A DNA stretch of 8,338 nucleotides from CAXTTV01 sp964247295 (GTDB lineage: Bacteria; Chloroflexota; Ktedonobacteria; Ktedonobacterales; Ktedonobacteraceae), in the NCBI GenBank assembly GCA_964247295.1, contig CAXTTV010000203.1, positions 1-8,338 on the forward strand, read 5' to 3'. Made by a program: the position numbers and the translations under genes. This document shows positions 1 through 6,514 of this stretch, piece after piece; position 1 is the first letter of the stretch; the number at the start of each line of letters is the position of its first letter. A model generated the notes under the pieces. The model worked only from the letters and a program-made list of their open reading frames with translations. It was not told the DNA's origin and searched no databases.

Positions 1-261
1 CGGGAGGGAACATCGCGGTGGTTGCCGCCGGCTCTGCTCATTGGTGTGCCGATCCTGGGTATCTTGAGGGATATACTCACCAGTCTGGTTATTCGTGGTG
101 GTTATCTTGTCTGGGATAGCACGCTGGCGATCCTCCTGGATATCGTGATGTGGGTAGTGATGTTTTATAGCGGCTATTATGTATTTCGACGGCTGCTGCT
201 CGCGCGTCAGGCAATCAGGAATGAAAAAACCTATGCGCATTCGGAGACGAAGTATTCGTAG
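1..261 (+). CDS. C-terminal fragment of an unidentified membrane protein (cut by left edge)
   Basis: The reading frame is open from the first base and ends at a TAG at 259-261, so this is probably the tail of a longer gene whose start lies outside the window. The first in-frame start codon is a TTG at 22. A GGGAGGG purine run lies near 2-8, but it is about 13 bases from that TTG, too far to be convincing. About 86 residues are visible. They contain two hydrophobic stretches: roughly PPALLIGVPILGI onward (fragment residues 9-30), and a longer one from STLAILLDIVMWVV to GYYVF (about 40-63). A basic end follows (RRLLLARQ) and then a polar tail ending in KYS. By the positive-inside rule the C-terminus is probably cytoplasmic. 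I do not recognise the family. The downstream neighbour is convergent, so there is no operon information on that side. Confidence 0.55.
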   Translation, partial: REGTSRWLPPALLIGVPILGILRDILTSLVIRGGYLVWDSTLAILLDIVMWVVMFYSGYYVFRRLLLARQAIRNEKTYAHSETKYS

Positions 262-319
262 GAGAGCAGCTTGCAATGGTGTTGGGAAAAGGGGAAACGC
301 CCTTGAGGCGCGGTAGGAG

Positions 320-333
320 CGCTTCGCGAAGCG
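320..333. repeat. 14-bp perfect palindrome CGCTTCGCGAAGCG
   Basis: The sequence CGCTTCGCGAAGCG equals its own reverse complement. As RNA it could form a 5-bp stem closed by a CGCG tetraloop. On the plus strand a T5 run (343-347) follows about nine bases later, which is too far for a classic intrinsic terminator but may be a degraded one for the left-edge gene. It could equally be a protein-binding palindrome or part of an interspersed repeat. Confidence 0.6.
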
Positions 334-374
334 TGCGCATGCTTTTTCGGGATCGCAGAGTCTCCCCGGAGGCA

Positions 375-393
375 TGGCGCTCGTTGTGCGCCA
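375..393. repeat. Short inverted repeat TGGCGC/GCGCCA
   Basis: Six-base arms TGGCGC (375-380) and GCGCCA (388-393) flank a 7-base loop. On its own this could be chance in GC-rich DNA. It is listed because it sits directly beside the larger stem at 400-448 and shares the GGCGCTCG direct repeat with it. Confidence 0.4.
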
Positions 394-399
394 GATGCG

Positions 400-448
400 G
401 CCCGTGGATGCGGCGCTCGACGGGCCGTCCTCCGCCGCGTCCACGGGC
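400..448. repeat. 16-bp imperfect inverted repeat with a 17-base loop
   Basis: The left arm GCCCGTGGATGCGGCG (400-415) and right arm CGCCGCGTCCACGGGC (433-448) are complementary at 15 of 16 positions. The single mismatch (T against G) becomes a G-U wobble in plus-strand RNA. The loop contains its own short inverted repeat, GACGG-G-CCGTC (418-428). The stem is far longer than expected by chance in a 240-base gap. It lies about 50 bases beyond the stop of the SpeE-like gene, so it could protect or end that mRNA, but no U-tract follows on the minus strand. A REP/MITE-type element is the main alternative. Confidence 0.7.
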
Positions 449-501
449 ATTCTTCGATCTTTCACCCAATGTGCCAACAGAGTCGCAAGCTGCTTTCCTT
501 G

Positions 502-2166
502 TTATTTTTGAGGTCGAGTTACCTCGTCAAAGATAATCTGGTTGATCAATTGCTCGACCGGAGCCTGATCATCAGTAAAGTGAGTATGACTCTGGGTCTC
601 CTCGCGCATATTGCCAGAGCTCAGGCTCGTCTGCATAACCTGTCGTAACAGGTTGTTTTGCATCCCGACCGAGTTTACTTGAAAGTTCTCCATATGCGTA
701 GGTGCATTGGTACCGACAATCATACTATTGGCGAAGCGTGCGGTATCGATGATATAGACGTTAGAGAAGCTGGAGCGCATTGTCTGGGCCAGGGCCTCGA
801 CCAGACGATAATCGCGGCTGGTTCGACCGGCATTAATCACCGCGACCCCTGTAGGAGTGAGTCGGGAACGTACCTCGGAGAAAAATTCGTGCGTCGCGAG
901 CTGGAATGGAACATACGGCTGCTGATAGGCATCCATCCCGATCACATCATATTTTTTATCGGTGCTTCGTAGATAGTTGCGACCATCTTGCACAATCACA
1001 TTCAGATTAGGCTCATTCATCGCGAAGTAGCGTCGACCGACATCCACAATCTCTGGATCGATCTCAACGCCATCGATCGGCACGTTGCCATAGGTGGCAC
1101 TAAACTCCCGCGCCGAGGTTCCCGCGCCCAAGCCAATAATACAGACTTTTTTAACCTGGGCCTGGGTAAAAGGGGGGGGATTAAAAAAAGGGGCAATCAG
1201 AAAGTAGTCCCATGGCCCCTGCGTGAGCACCGTATCAGGATTGTAGATGGAATGCACCCCCACCCCTTCATTCAAAATGAGTTGTCGTTCATTCTGAACC
1301 TGCGCCACCTGAATATAGTTATAAGCCGACTCCCGCTCAGCTATCAGCCGACCTCCGCCATCGGTCCCGCTGGCTGGCTTGATTGGCCCCTGTATGCCCA
1401 GCAAGCTTAGCCCCAGGGGCAGAAACAGCAGCAACGTCAGTGTCTTCTTATAGTCTTTAATACCAGAAGTTTTAGAGGAGGTTTGTCGAGGCCAGTTGAG
1501 AACCAGGCCGATCAGCGAAACCAGTAGGAGGGCTGCGGCGCAACTAATAAACGTGCGGTAGGTTCCCAGATTTGGGATCAGCAGGAGCGTTGGGAGAAAG
1601 GTTCCCAGCATGCTGCCAGCGGTAGAGATCGCATAGAGCCGGCCAGCGGTTCGGCCTGAATGGCCCACCGTATCAACGCTCAGCCGGATCGCGAATGGGG
1701 AGACGCAGCCCAGAAGGATCGTCGGGATTGCGAACAGCAGAATCACCGAGACCAGAGAGCCATAAAAGACGCCGATCGAGTAGGTAGCGAAGGAACTTAA
1801 GGACCAGTTGAGAATTGGCCGCGAGATAACCGGAATCAGCCCCACTAGCAGGGCGGCAGCGCTTGTGAGTGTGTACAAGAGCCGATGCGAAGGATAGCGA
1901 TCGGCCAGCCGTCCACCGATGTAATAACCAACCGTCAAGTAGAGAAGGATGAGACCGATTACGTTGGACCAGACGAAAAGCGATGTCCCGAAGTAAGGAG
2001 CCAGTAGACGAGAGGCTGAGAGCTCGATTGCCAGCGAGACCGCGCCCGAGATAAAGACTAGAATAATCAGAAACCAGCCCTGAACTGAGAGCCGTGGGCG
2101 CTTCTCGGCGACATCAGTCAGCGCTCCTGACTCTGGTGTTTGGGGACCTGGTGTAGTCGTAGACAT
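502..2166 (-). CDS. Fused membrane / spermidine-synthase-like (SpeE fold) protein
   Basis: The protein has 554 residues. After a polar N-terminus (1-28) come about seven hydrophobic segments (roughly 30-53, 63-85, 97-117, 128-155, 172-199, 203-223, 242-258). A soluble Rossmann methyltransferase-like domain of the spermidine synthase family follows. Its marks are ESAYNYIQV (279-287), LILNEGVGVHS (296-306), the nucleotide-binding glycine loop IIGLGAGTSARE (343-354), VEID (367-370), the VQDGRNYL strand (392-399), MDAYQQPYVPF (411-421) and the C-terminal TDDQAPVEQL (531-540). Known SpeE enzymes transfer an aminopropyl group from decarboxylated S-adenosylmethionine. Here the usual DxxD element of the amine pocket reads D-A-Y-Q, so the second acid is missing and the true substrate is uncertain. 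It lies 59 bp downstream of the STAND ATPase gene on the same strand, probably in one transcript. The Shine-Dalgarno before the ATG is weak (GTGAG). A C8/T7 tract falls at codons 327-333. Confidence 0.85.
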   Translation of the reverse strand: MSTTTPGPQTPESGALTDVAEKRPRLSVQGWFLIILVFISGAVSLAIELSASRLLAPYFGTSLFVWSNVIGLILLYLTVGYYIGGRLADRYPSHRLLYTLTSAAALLVGLIPVISRPILNWSLSSFATYSIGVFYGSLVSVILLFAIPTILLGCVSPFAIRLSVDTVGHSGRTAGRLYAISTAGSMLGTFLPTLLLIPNLGTYRTFISCAAALLLVSLIGLVLNWPRQTSSKTSGIKDYKKTLTLLLFLPLGLSLLGIQGPIKPASGTDGGGRLIAERESAYNYIQVAQVQNERQLILNEGVGVHSIYNPDTVLTQGPWDYFLIAPFFNPPPFTQAQVKKVCIIGLGAGTSAREFSATYGNVPIDGVEIDPEIVDVGRRYFAMNEPNLNVIVQDGRNYLRSTDKKYDVIGMDAYQQPYVPFQLATHEFFSEVRSRLTPTGVAVINAGRTSRDYRLVEALAQTMRSSFSNVYIIDTARFANSMIVGTNAPTHMENFQVNSVGMQNNLLRQVMQTSLSSGNMREETQSHTHFTDDQAPVEQLINQIIFDEVTRPQK

Positions 2167-2190
2167 AAGTGCAACTCACTTTCGTGTAAA

Positions 2191-2201
2191 GCCCGGTGGG
2201 C
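2191..2201. other. Small hairpin in the gap between the STAND and SpeE-like genes
   Basis: GCCC-GGT-GGGC can form a 4-bp stem with a 3-base loop. On the minus strand it is followed by TTT, in the 59-bp spacer between the two genes. It is too weak to call a terminator. At most it could cause partial attenuation between the ATPase and SpeE-like genes. Confidence 0.2.
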
Positions 2202-2225
2202 AGATGCAGGCACGCGAATATAGGC

Positions 2226-4406
2226 TTATTTTCGCACATCCGTCCCCAGGAGTCGAGTGAGTAATTGTGCCTGCATCCCCTGCGCTGCTTGATAGCATTG
2301 GGCGAAGCGTTCTCTACCCATCTGCTGCCCGAAGGAGCTTAAAAGCAATTGAATTGAGCCCACCGTGGGATCTTGCTGCTTTTCGCGGAACTGGAGGGCG
2401 TAGAGCAGCACCGAGATCGACTCTACCGGCTGACCTTGCTCATAAAAGAGCATCCCAATGCTCGTCAGAATAATCCCCTCATTATAGGTATCACGGCGGT
2501 TGTGGGCGATTTGAAGGGAACTTAGATAATAACGAAAGGCCTCTTGATAATTCTTGCGGTTCTGAGCGATCAGTCCAAGATTATGGAAAAGCACACTAGC
2601 GATCAGCGGATCGTGTAAACGATCGTTCATCTTCGTCGCCTGCTGAAAATTCTCCTCGGCCCGTTCGAAATCGCCCGTGCTACGATACAGCTCCCCCTGA
2701 TTAATTAACGTGATTGCCACCGTTCGGGGATCTTGCTTTTGCTGTTGTTGCAACGAGATTGACTGGACATAGTAGGTCTGACTCTGTTGATAATCGCTCA
2801 TGCGGCTATAAAGCAAGCCAAGATTGCTACAGACCAGAGCCTCATCCCGGCGACTCAAGATGCCCTGTGGGGGTAGCATCGCTGTATAGAGGCGGATCAA
2901 GGTTGGCCAATCTCCCCATTGCACCATCCTCTCATGCAAATTTTCGGCGAATAGCAGATCGCAAGCATCCTGCCAGCGCTGTGCCAGACAGAGGTGTTCA
3001 ATCGCCGAGATAATCGGGTGTACTTCCAGGGAGTTACGCGGCTCCTCGCCCTGGCGCTTCAATTTCTGCTCTCTGGCCTGCTGATAATAGTAAGAAGCAA
3101 TCTTTAAGTGACCGCTAGTGTGGGCTGCATGCAGCATATCATCGGGTTGATCGGGAGCGCCAGCCAGCCCTACAAAATTGATACCCCCAGCAATCACTTC
3201 TTTAACCGTCTGGTCGCCTTCCAGATAATGCATATAAATATAGCTACGCAGGAGAGAGTGCAGAAAGTAAAGCGGTGTTCCCTGATCGTTCTGAGTTTTT
3301 TGTACCAGGGAAAGGTTTGTCAGGCTCTGGAGCTCGCTTTCATACATCGCGTTATTGCTGGTATAATTTTCGCCGGTCAAAATTTTCACGATACCAGAGG
3401 CCGGGATCGGCTCTGTGAAAAGCGTGAGCGCACGCAAGAGAGAGCGCTGTAGGGCTGGAAGCTGCTGATAGATAGTTTTAACAAGGTTAAGCGTGACCTC
3501 GCTGGTCCAGAGCTGTCTAAAGTCTGGAGAGTTCAGCAGGTAGCTCAAGGTCATGCCAGTCATATGAACCAGAGTGCTAAACAGCACAAGCGAATAGGCA
3601 TGGCCTGCGCAGCGCTGCCAGGCCAGCGAGAGCTCTGGTGGGGTCCCTTGAACCCCTAACTGCTGCATCAGCGCGATCCCCTCAGGGATATTGATGCGGG
3701 TTACCAGATAGGAGCGAACGCGTTCATTCTCGATCAATTGTGTAGCGTAGGGAGAACTATAGCACGTAAGTAGAAAGCGGCTCTCTCCCAGATCCTGCTG
3801 CATCATATCCAGAAAAAGCTCTGTTGCTCCCCGACCTGGGAGGGAGCGGCTGCCCTCAGGCTCAAAAAGTTGCTCAAACTGGTCCAGAACAATCAAAGCA
3901 TTTTCGCCAGGGCGACGCAGGGCCTGAAGCAGCAGAGAAAGCTGCTGGTCGGGTGGGAACATATAAAGGGCATTCTCACCGAGATCCAGGCTGGTGAGGA
4001 TCGCCGTAATGATATCGGGGATTGTTGTATTTGGGCCGATCGTCAGCCAGATCTGATGTCGGGGAGCTGGGCGTCCGGATTGTGCAGCCAGTTGAATACG
4101 TCGATAAAAGAGCGCGGCCAGAAAAGATTTTCCGACGCCCAGTTCGCCTGTAAGTGTCAGAAGACTTGTATATTTATTGTAAAGGATGCGTTGAAGCGTA
4201 TTGACCTCATCTATACGTTGGGCTACCGCTCCAAAATCAATTGGCGGAGGAATCAGCGAGAGGAGGTTAAATGGAGCGGCATTCATTGGGTACGAATCAA
4301 GCCTTTTCTCCATTGGAGAGGCTTGAAAATAGGTATCTTCAGGACCCCTTGGTCGCGAGATCCCAGATGACATTGGCTGTATTTGACTGTAACCCCACTC
4401 GGGCAT
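2226..4406 (-). CDS. STAND/NB-ARC-like P-loop ATPase with C-terminal TPR repeats
   Basis: The product has 726 residues from the chosen ATG. A polar N-terminus of about 50 residues, with no recognisable domain, precedes the ATPase. The Walker A is GELGVGKS (87-94). The Walker B is LIVLDQFEQLFE (171-182). A sensor-like strand RFLLTCYSS (210-218) follows, then a GLPL-equivalent region CAGHAYSLVLFS (266-277). A predicted winged-helix segment starts near QLPALQRSLLRAL (315-327) and ends in LHSLLRSYIYMHY (381-393). About four TPR units lie at 523-556, 564-597, 603-637 and 644-677. STAND proteins are signalling switches that oligomerise when a ligand is sensed, usually by the repeat domain. No HTH, TIR, nuclease or protease effector is visible, so its output is unknown. 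A TTG 13 codons upstream (4445) extends the frame, but the ATG at 4406 has AAGAGG seven bases before it and the TTG has none. Probably co-transcribed with the SpeE-like gene. Confidence 0.8.
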   Translation of the reverse strand: MPEWGYSQIQPMSSGISRPRGPEDTYFQASPMEKRLDSYPMNAAPFNLLSLIPPPIDFGAVAQRIDEVNTLQRILYNKYTSLLTLTGELGVGKSFLAALFYRRIQLAAQSGRPAPRHQIWLTIGPNTTIPDIITAILTSLDLGENALYMFPPDQQLSLLLQALRRPGENALIVLDQFEQLFEPEGSRSLPGRGATELFLDMMQQDLGESRFLLTCYSSPYATQLIENERVRSYLVTRINIPEGIALMQQLGVQGTPPELSLAWQRCAGHAYSLVLFSTLVHMTGMTLSYLLNSPDFRQLWTSEVTLNLVKTIYQQLPALQRSLLRALTLFTEPIPASGIVKILTGENYTSNNAMYESELQSLTNLSLVQKTQNDQGTPLYFLHSLLRSYIYMHYLEGDQTVKEVIAGGINFVGLAGAPDQPDDMLHAAHTSGHLKIASYYYQQAREQKLKRQGEEPRNSLEVHPIISAIEHLCLAQRWQDACDLLFAENLHERMVQWGDWPTLIRLYTAMLPPQGILSRRDEALVCSNLGLLYSRMSDYQQSQTYYVQSISLQQQQKQDPRTVAITLINQGELYRSTGDFERAEENFQQATKMNDRLHDPLIASVLFHNLGLIAQNRKNYQEAFRYYLSSLQIAHNRRDTYNEGIILTSIGMLFYEQGQPVESISVLLYALQFREKQQDPTVGSIQLLLSSFGQQMGRERFAQCYQAAQGMQAQLLTRLLGTDVRK

Positions 4407-4413
4407 AAATGTG

Positions 4414-4419
4414 CCTCTT
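4414..4419 (-). promoter_or_regulatory. Ribosome binding site deciding the STAND ATPase start
   Basis: On the minus strand AAGAGG lies seven bases before the ATG at 4406-4404. The alternative upstream TTG (4445-4443) has no purine-rich motif and overlaps the candidate -10 box at 4445-4450, which would put it at or before the transcription start. Both points favour the ATG. Confidence 0.6.
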
Positions 4420-4444
4420 AAACTTCCTTTGCATAATCCCGCCA

Positions 4445-4473
4445 AGTATATGATACTGAGTTTATGATGTTCC
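4445..4473 (-). promoter_or_regulatory. Candidate promoter for the STAND ATPase unit
   Basis: On the minus strand a good -10 box TATACT (4450-4445) lies 17 bases from GGAACA (4473-4468), which matches the sigma70 -35 consensus TTGACA at only three of six positions. Transcription would start near 4438 and leave a leader of about 32 bases. The -35 weakness keeps this tentative. Confidence 0.35.
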
Positions 4474-4518
4474 CGTCTTCTATTACACCGGAATGATAGC
4501 CAAAAAATGCTAATCTCA

Positions 4519-4525
4519 TAGGAGG
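4519..4525 (+). promoter_or_regulatory. Consensus Shine-Dalgarno with no well-placed start, upstream of fmt
   Basis: TAGGAGG is a near-perfect anti-16S match but lies 43 bases before the fmt ATG, too far to serve it. The nearest start codon is a TTG at 4528, only two bases away. That TTG opens a 17-codon frame ending at a TAA (4579-4581) just inside fmt, so it would overlap the fmt start. It could be a coupled leader peptide, a ribosome standby site or chance. fmt has its own AAGAGG at 4557-4562. Confidence 0.3.
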
Positions 4526-4568
4526 TTTTGCATATCTGGCGAACGATAAAGAGAGAAAGAGGTACGCT

Positions 4569-5546
4569 ATGTTGCGATTAATCTATATGGGAACGCCTCA
4601 ATTCGCGGTACCCGCCTTAGAAGTCCTGATTAAGGGACGCGAGCCGGGGGCGATACTGGCGGAGGGATACGAGATAGCCTGTGTGATCACCCGTCCAGAT
4701 AAGCCTGTTGGTCGCGGAAAAGAGATTATCTATTCTCCTGTGAAGCAGAGCGCTTTGGCGCATGAACTGTCGGTCTGGCAGCCGGGCTCCTTCAAAAAAG
4801 AAGAGAACAGCCGAGCTCTGGAAGCCTATCGGGCTGACCTCTATATTGTCGCGGCCTTTGGACAGATTCTCCCTCAAAACGTTCTTGATCAACCTCGTTA
4901 TGGGACCTTAAATATTCACGCCTCCCTTTTACCCCAGTATCGCGGTGTCTCACCAATTACCCAAGCTATTTTACAGGGTGATAGCGAGGCCGGTGTGACC
5001 ATTATGTTATTGGATGCTGGGATTGATACCGGTCCTATGCTTTATAAACGCAGTATCCCTGTAGAGCAGGATGATACCGGAGGCAGCCTGACCATCAAGC
5101 TTGCCGCCCTGGGGGCGGAGGCCCTGGTTGAGGCCCTACCTCGCTGGATACAGGGTGAGATTGTGCCCGAACCTCAAAACGACGATGAGGCCTCATCCTA
5201 CACCCATATGATTAAGAAAGAAGATGGACAGATATTTTGGGAGCGGCCAGCCGCCGCCATTGTTCGCGCTGTGCGGGCCTACAATCCCTGGCCTAGCGCT
5301 TACACTCATTGGCGGGGCAAGATCTTTAAGATCCTCTCCGCCCGGCCTCTAGCAGTCAGCCTGGGGGAAGCTCCGCCCGCCGGCACCTTGATCCTCCATC
5401 GCGAGCCGGGTATGCAGAGTCTGGCCGTTGTTACGGGCTTGGGTCTGCTACTCATCGATCGCCTGCAACTTGAAGGCAAAAAAGCCATGAGCGGCGATGA
5501 ATTTTTGCGTGGCTATGGGCAGGCGTTGGGAGAGGTGCTCGCATAA
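4569..5546 (+). CDS. fmt: Methionyl-tRNA formyltransferase
   Basis: This cytoplasmic enzyme transfers a formyl group from 10-formyltetrahydrofolate to the amino group of Met on initiator tRNA, which lets it enter bacterial translation initiation. The 325 residues match family length. The N-terminal Rossmann domain opens with YMGTPQFAVPALE (6-18). TRPDKPVGRGK (41-51) is the usual substrate-side loop and AAFGQILP (95-102) follows. The catalytic motif is LNIHASLLPQYRGVSPI (114-130). By analogy with E. coli Fmt and PurN, Asn115, His117 and Asp153 (in GIDTG) form the catalytic triad. The C-terminal OB-like domain, which grips the tRNA, begins after KKEDGQIFW (216-224) and includes VRAYNPWPSAY (235-245). 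The ATG has AAGAGG six bases upstream. The start of the fold is about eight residues longer than in many homologues (around 22-33). No def gene adjoins it here. It transcribes away from the STAND gene and ends at a strong terminator. I see no convincing promoter in the 162-base upstream gap. Confidence 0.97.
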   Translation: MLRLIYMGTPQFAVPALEVLIKGREPGAILAEGYEIACVITRPDKPVGRGKEIIYSPVKQSALAHELSVWQPGSFKKEENSRALEAYRADLYIVAAFGQILPQNVLDQPRYGTLNIHASLLPQYRGVSPITQAILQGDSEAGVTIMLLDAGIDTGPMLYKRSIPVEQDDTGGSLTIKLAALGAEALVEALPRWIQGEIVPEPQNDDEASSYTHMIKKEDGQIFWERPAAAIVRAVRAYNPWPSAYTHWRGKIFKILSARPLAVSLGEAPPAGTLILHREPGMQSLAVVTGLGLLLIDRLQLEGKKAMSGDEFLRGYGQALGEVLA

Positions 5547-5548
5547 AG

Positions 5549-5588
5549 AAAAAAAGACGGCGACAAGCTTCCCCTCGCCGTCTTTTTT
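5549..5588. terminator. Bidirectional rho-independent terminator between fmt and uppP
   Basis: A perfect 8-bp GC-rich stem GACGGCGA (5556-5563) / TCGCCGTC (5575-5582) encloses an 11-base loop. It is flanked by A7 (5549-5555) on the left and T6 (5583-5588) on the right. Read on plus it ends fmt just two bases past its stop. Read on minus the A7 becomes a T7 tract, ending the uppP operon seven bases past its stop. Confidence 0.92.
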
Positions 5589-5595
5589 GCCAGGT

Positions 5596-6486
5596 TTACG
5601 CCCCGATATGGAAGACAAAAAGCATCAGCCCAATCGAGATCAGGCCCACCGCCCAGCAGTAGTACGCGAAGGGGAACAGTCGTCCACCCTCAAAATACCT
5701 CATCAGAAATTTCGTGCTCAGGTAGGCCGCCACTCCCGAGAGCACCATCCCGAAAAAGACCAGCAGGAGCATAGCGGTGCTCTCGTGAAAAAGTTTTGGA
5801 ACCTCAATCAGAGCGGCTGCGAAGATAATAGGCGTCCCGAGCAAGAACGAGAAGCGCGCAGCATCCTCATGAGAGAGCCGCGCCACCATTCCACCAGCCA
5901 TCGTTGTACCCGAGCGGGAGATTCCAGGGATCAGCGCCAGCGATTGTGTCAGACCGATGAAGAGCGCCTCTTTCCAGCCAAGGGACGATAGAGGACGGAA
6001 ACGTGTCTCGCGCTCTTTAGGGGAGAGGCTCTCAGCATTAGTTTCCTTTGAGCGTCTAAGAAGTTCGCTGGCGAAAAGAATCGAGCCATTTACCACAAGG
6101 AAGGTTGCCGAGATAATCGGGGTTGCGAAAAGGTGCTCCAGCGGCTTCTTCAAAAAGAGACCCAAAAGCCCCGTAGGGATGGAGCCAATGATTAGCAGCC
6201 AGCTTACCCACTCGTCTGTCCCGGTCCTTACCTTTCTCGTCCTGGCACTATTGAGAAGCGTGCGGATCACCTGAAGCCAGTCTCGCCAGAAGTAGAAAAT
6301 CAGCGCGATCGCCGTTCCCAGGTGTAGAGCCACAACCAGGGGGACGAAGTTCTCATTGCCATTGACATTACCCCAGCCCAGCAAAGCGGGGACAATCACT
6401 GTATGTCCCAGGCTACTGATCGGAAATAGCTCAGTTACGCCCTGTAGAAGTGCCAGGACAATGATCTGTACGATACTTATGTTCAT
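5596..6486 (-). CDS. uppP: Undecaprenyl-diphosphatase (BacA/UppP family)
   Basis: This integral membrane enzyme removes a phosphate from undecaprenyl diphosphate, recycling the lipid carrier for peptidoglycan and other wall polymers. In other bacteria extra copies give bacitracin resistance. The 296 residues form a series of hydrophobic helices, about eight. They carry both family signatures: QGVTELFPISSLGH (15-28) and PGISRSGTTMAGGM (187-200). By family knowledge the acidic residue of the first signature (Glu19), His28 and Arg191 are the likely active-site residues. The first motif reads SSLGH where SSTGH is commonest, a mild variant. The protein is some 20-30 residues longer than many homologues. 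A charged loop (about 143-166, rich in K, R and E) accounts for part of this. It starts 28 bp after mltG on the same strand. Purine-rich GAGAGAG lies just before the ATG, so it is probably the last gene of the ruvX-mltG-uppP transcript, which ends at the 5549-5588 terminator. Confidence 0.95.
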   Translation of the reverse strand: MNISIVQIIVLALLQGVTELFPISSLGHTVIVPALLGWGNVNGNENFVPLVVALHLGTAIALIFYFWRDWLQVIRTLLNSARTRKVRTGTDEWVSWLLIIGSIPTGLLGLFLKKPLEHLFATPIISATFLVVNGSILFASELLRRSKETNAESLSPKERETRFRPLSSLGWKEALFIGLTQSLALIPGISRSGTTMAGGMVARLSHEDAARFSFLLGTPIIFAAALIEVPKLFHESTAMLLLVFFGMVLSGVAAYLSTKFLMRYFEGGRLFPFAYYCWAVGLISIGLMLFVFHIGA

Positions 6487-6514
6487 GAATCTCTCTCTAA
6501 TCTCCTAATCGAAC

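Larger units (their letters stand above)
262..501. other. GC-rich, repeat-bearing intergenic region between convergent genes
   Basis: This 240-base gap separates the stop of the left-edge membrane gene from the stop of the convergent SpeE-like gene. I see no convincing gene in it. Frames that cross it on either strand overlap each other antisense and give arginine- and proline-rich products with no domain. By count, 361-450 has 67 G or C in 90 bases (about 74%), clearly richer than the flanking genes. It holds a 14-bp perfect palindrome (320-333), a 6-bp hairpin (375-393) and a 16-bp imperfect stem (400-448). There are also short direct repeats: GGCGCTCG at 376-383 and 412-419, and GATGCGG at 394-400 and 407-413. 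None of the hairpins is followed directly by a good T-run on either strand, so ordinary terminators are not obvious. A REP-like or MITE-like repeat unit is a plausible reading. Confidence 0.6.

Noticed and set aside
343..347. T5 run after the 14-bp palindrome as an intrinsic terminator for the left-edge gene
   Set aside because: The run begins about nine bases after the stem, and the stem has only 5 bp with a tetraloop, so it does not fit the usual terminator form.
215..469. An 84-codon minus-strand frame over the same block
   Set aside because: It overlaps the end of the left membrane gene and the inverted repeats, and its product is low-complexity and basic with no recognisable features.
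276..536. An 86-codon plus-strand frame across the intergenic repeat block
   Set aside because: It is arginine- and proline-rich, has no domain, overlaps an equally long antisense frame, and runs into the end of the SpeE-like gene. It looks like a by-product of high GC content.
988..1410. A 140-codon plus-strand frame opposite the SpeE-like domain
   Set aside because: It is the complement of conserved SpeE-like motifs and has no recognisable features of its own.
3870..4370. A 166-codon plus-strand frame opposite the STAND ATPase
   Set aside because: It is antisense to the Walker A and B region, which is clearly coding on the minus strand, and its own product shows no family motif.
4407..4445. 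A 13-residue N-terminal extension of the STAND ATPase from a TTG
   Set aside because: No Shine-Dalgarno precedes the TTG, and it overlaps the candidate -10 box. The ATG at 4406 has a good AAGAGG.
5497..5991. A 164-codon plus-strand frame starting in fmt and running opposite uppP
   Set aside because: It crosses the strong terminator and is antisense to the conserved C-terminal half of uppP. The product is charged and low-complexity.
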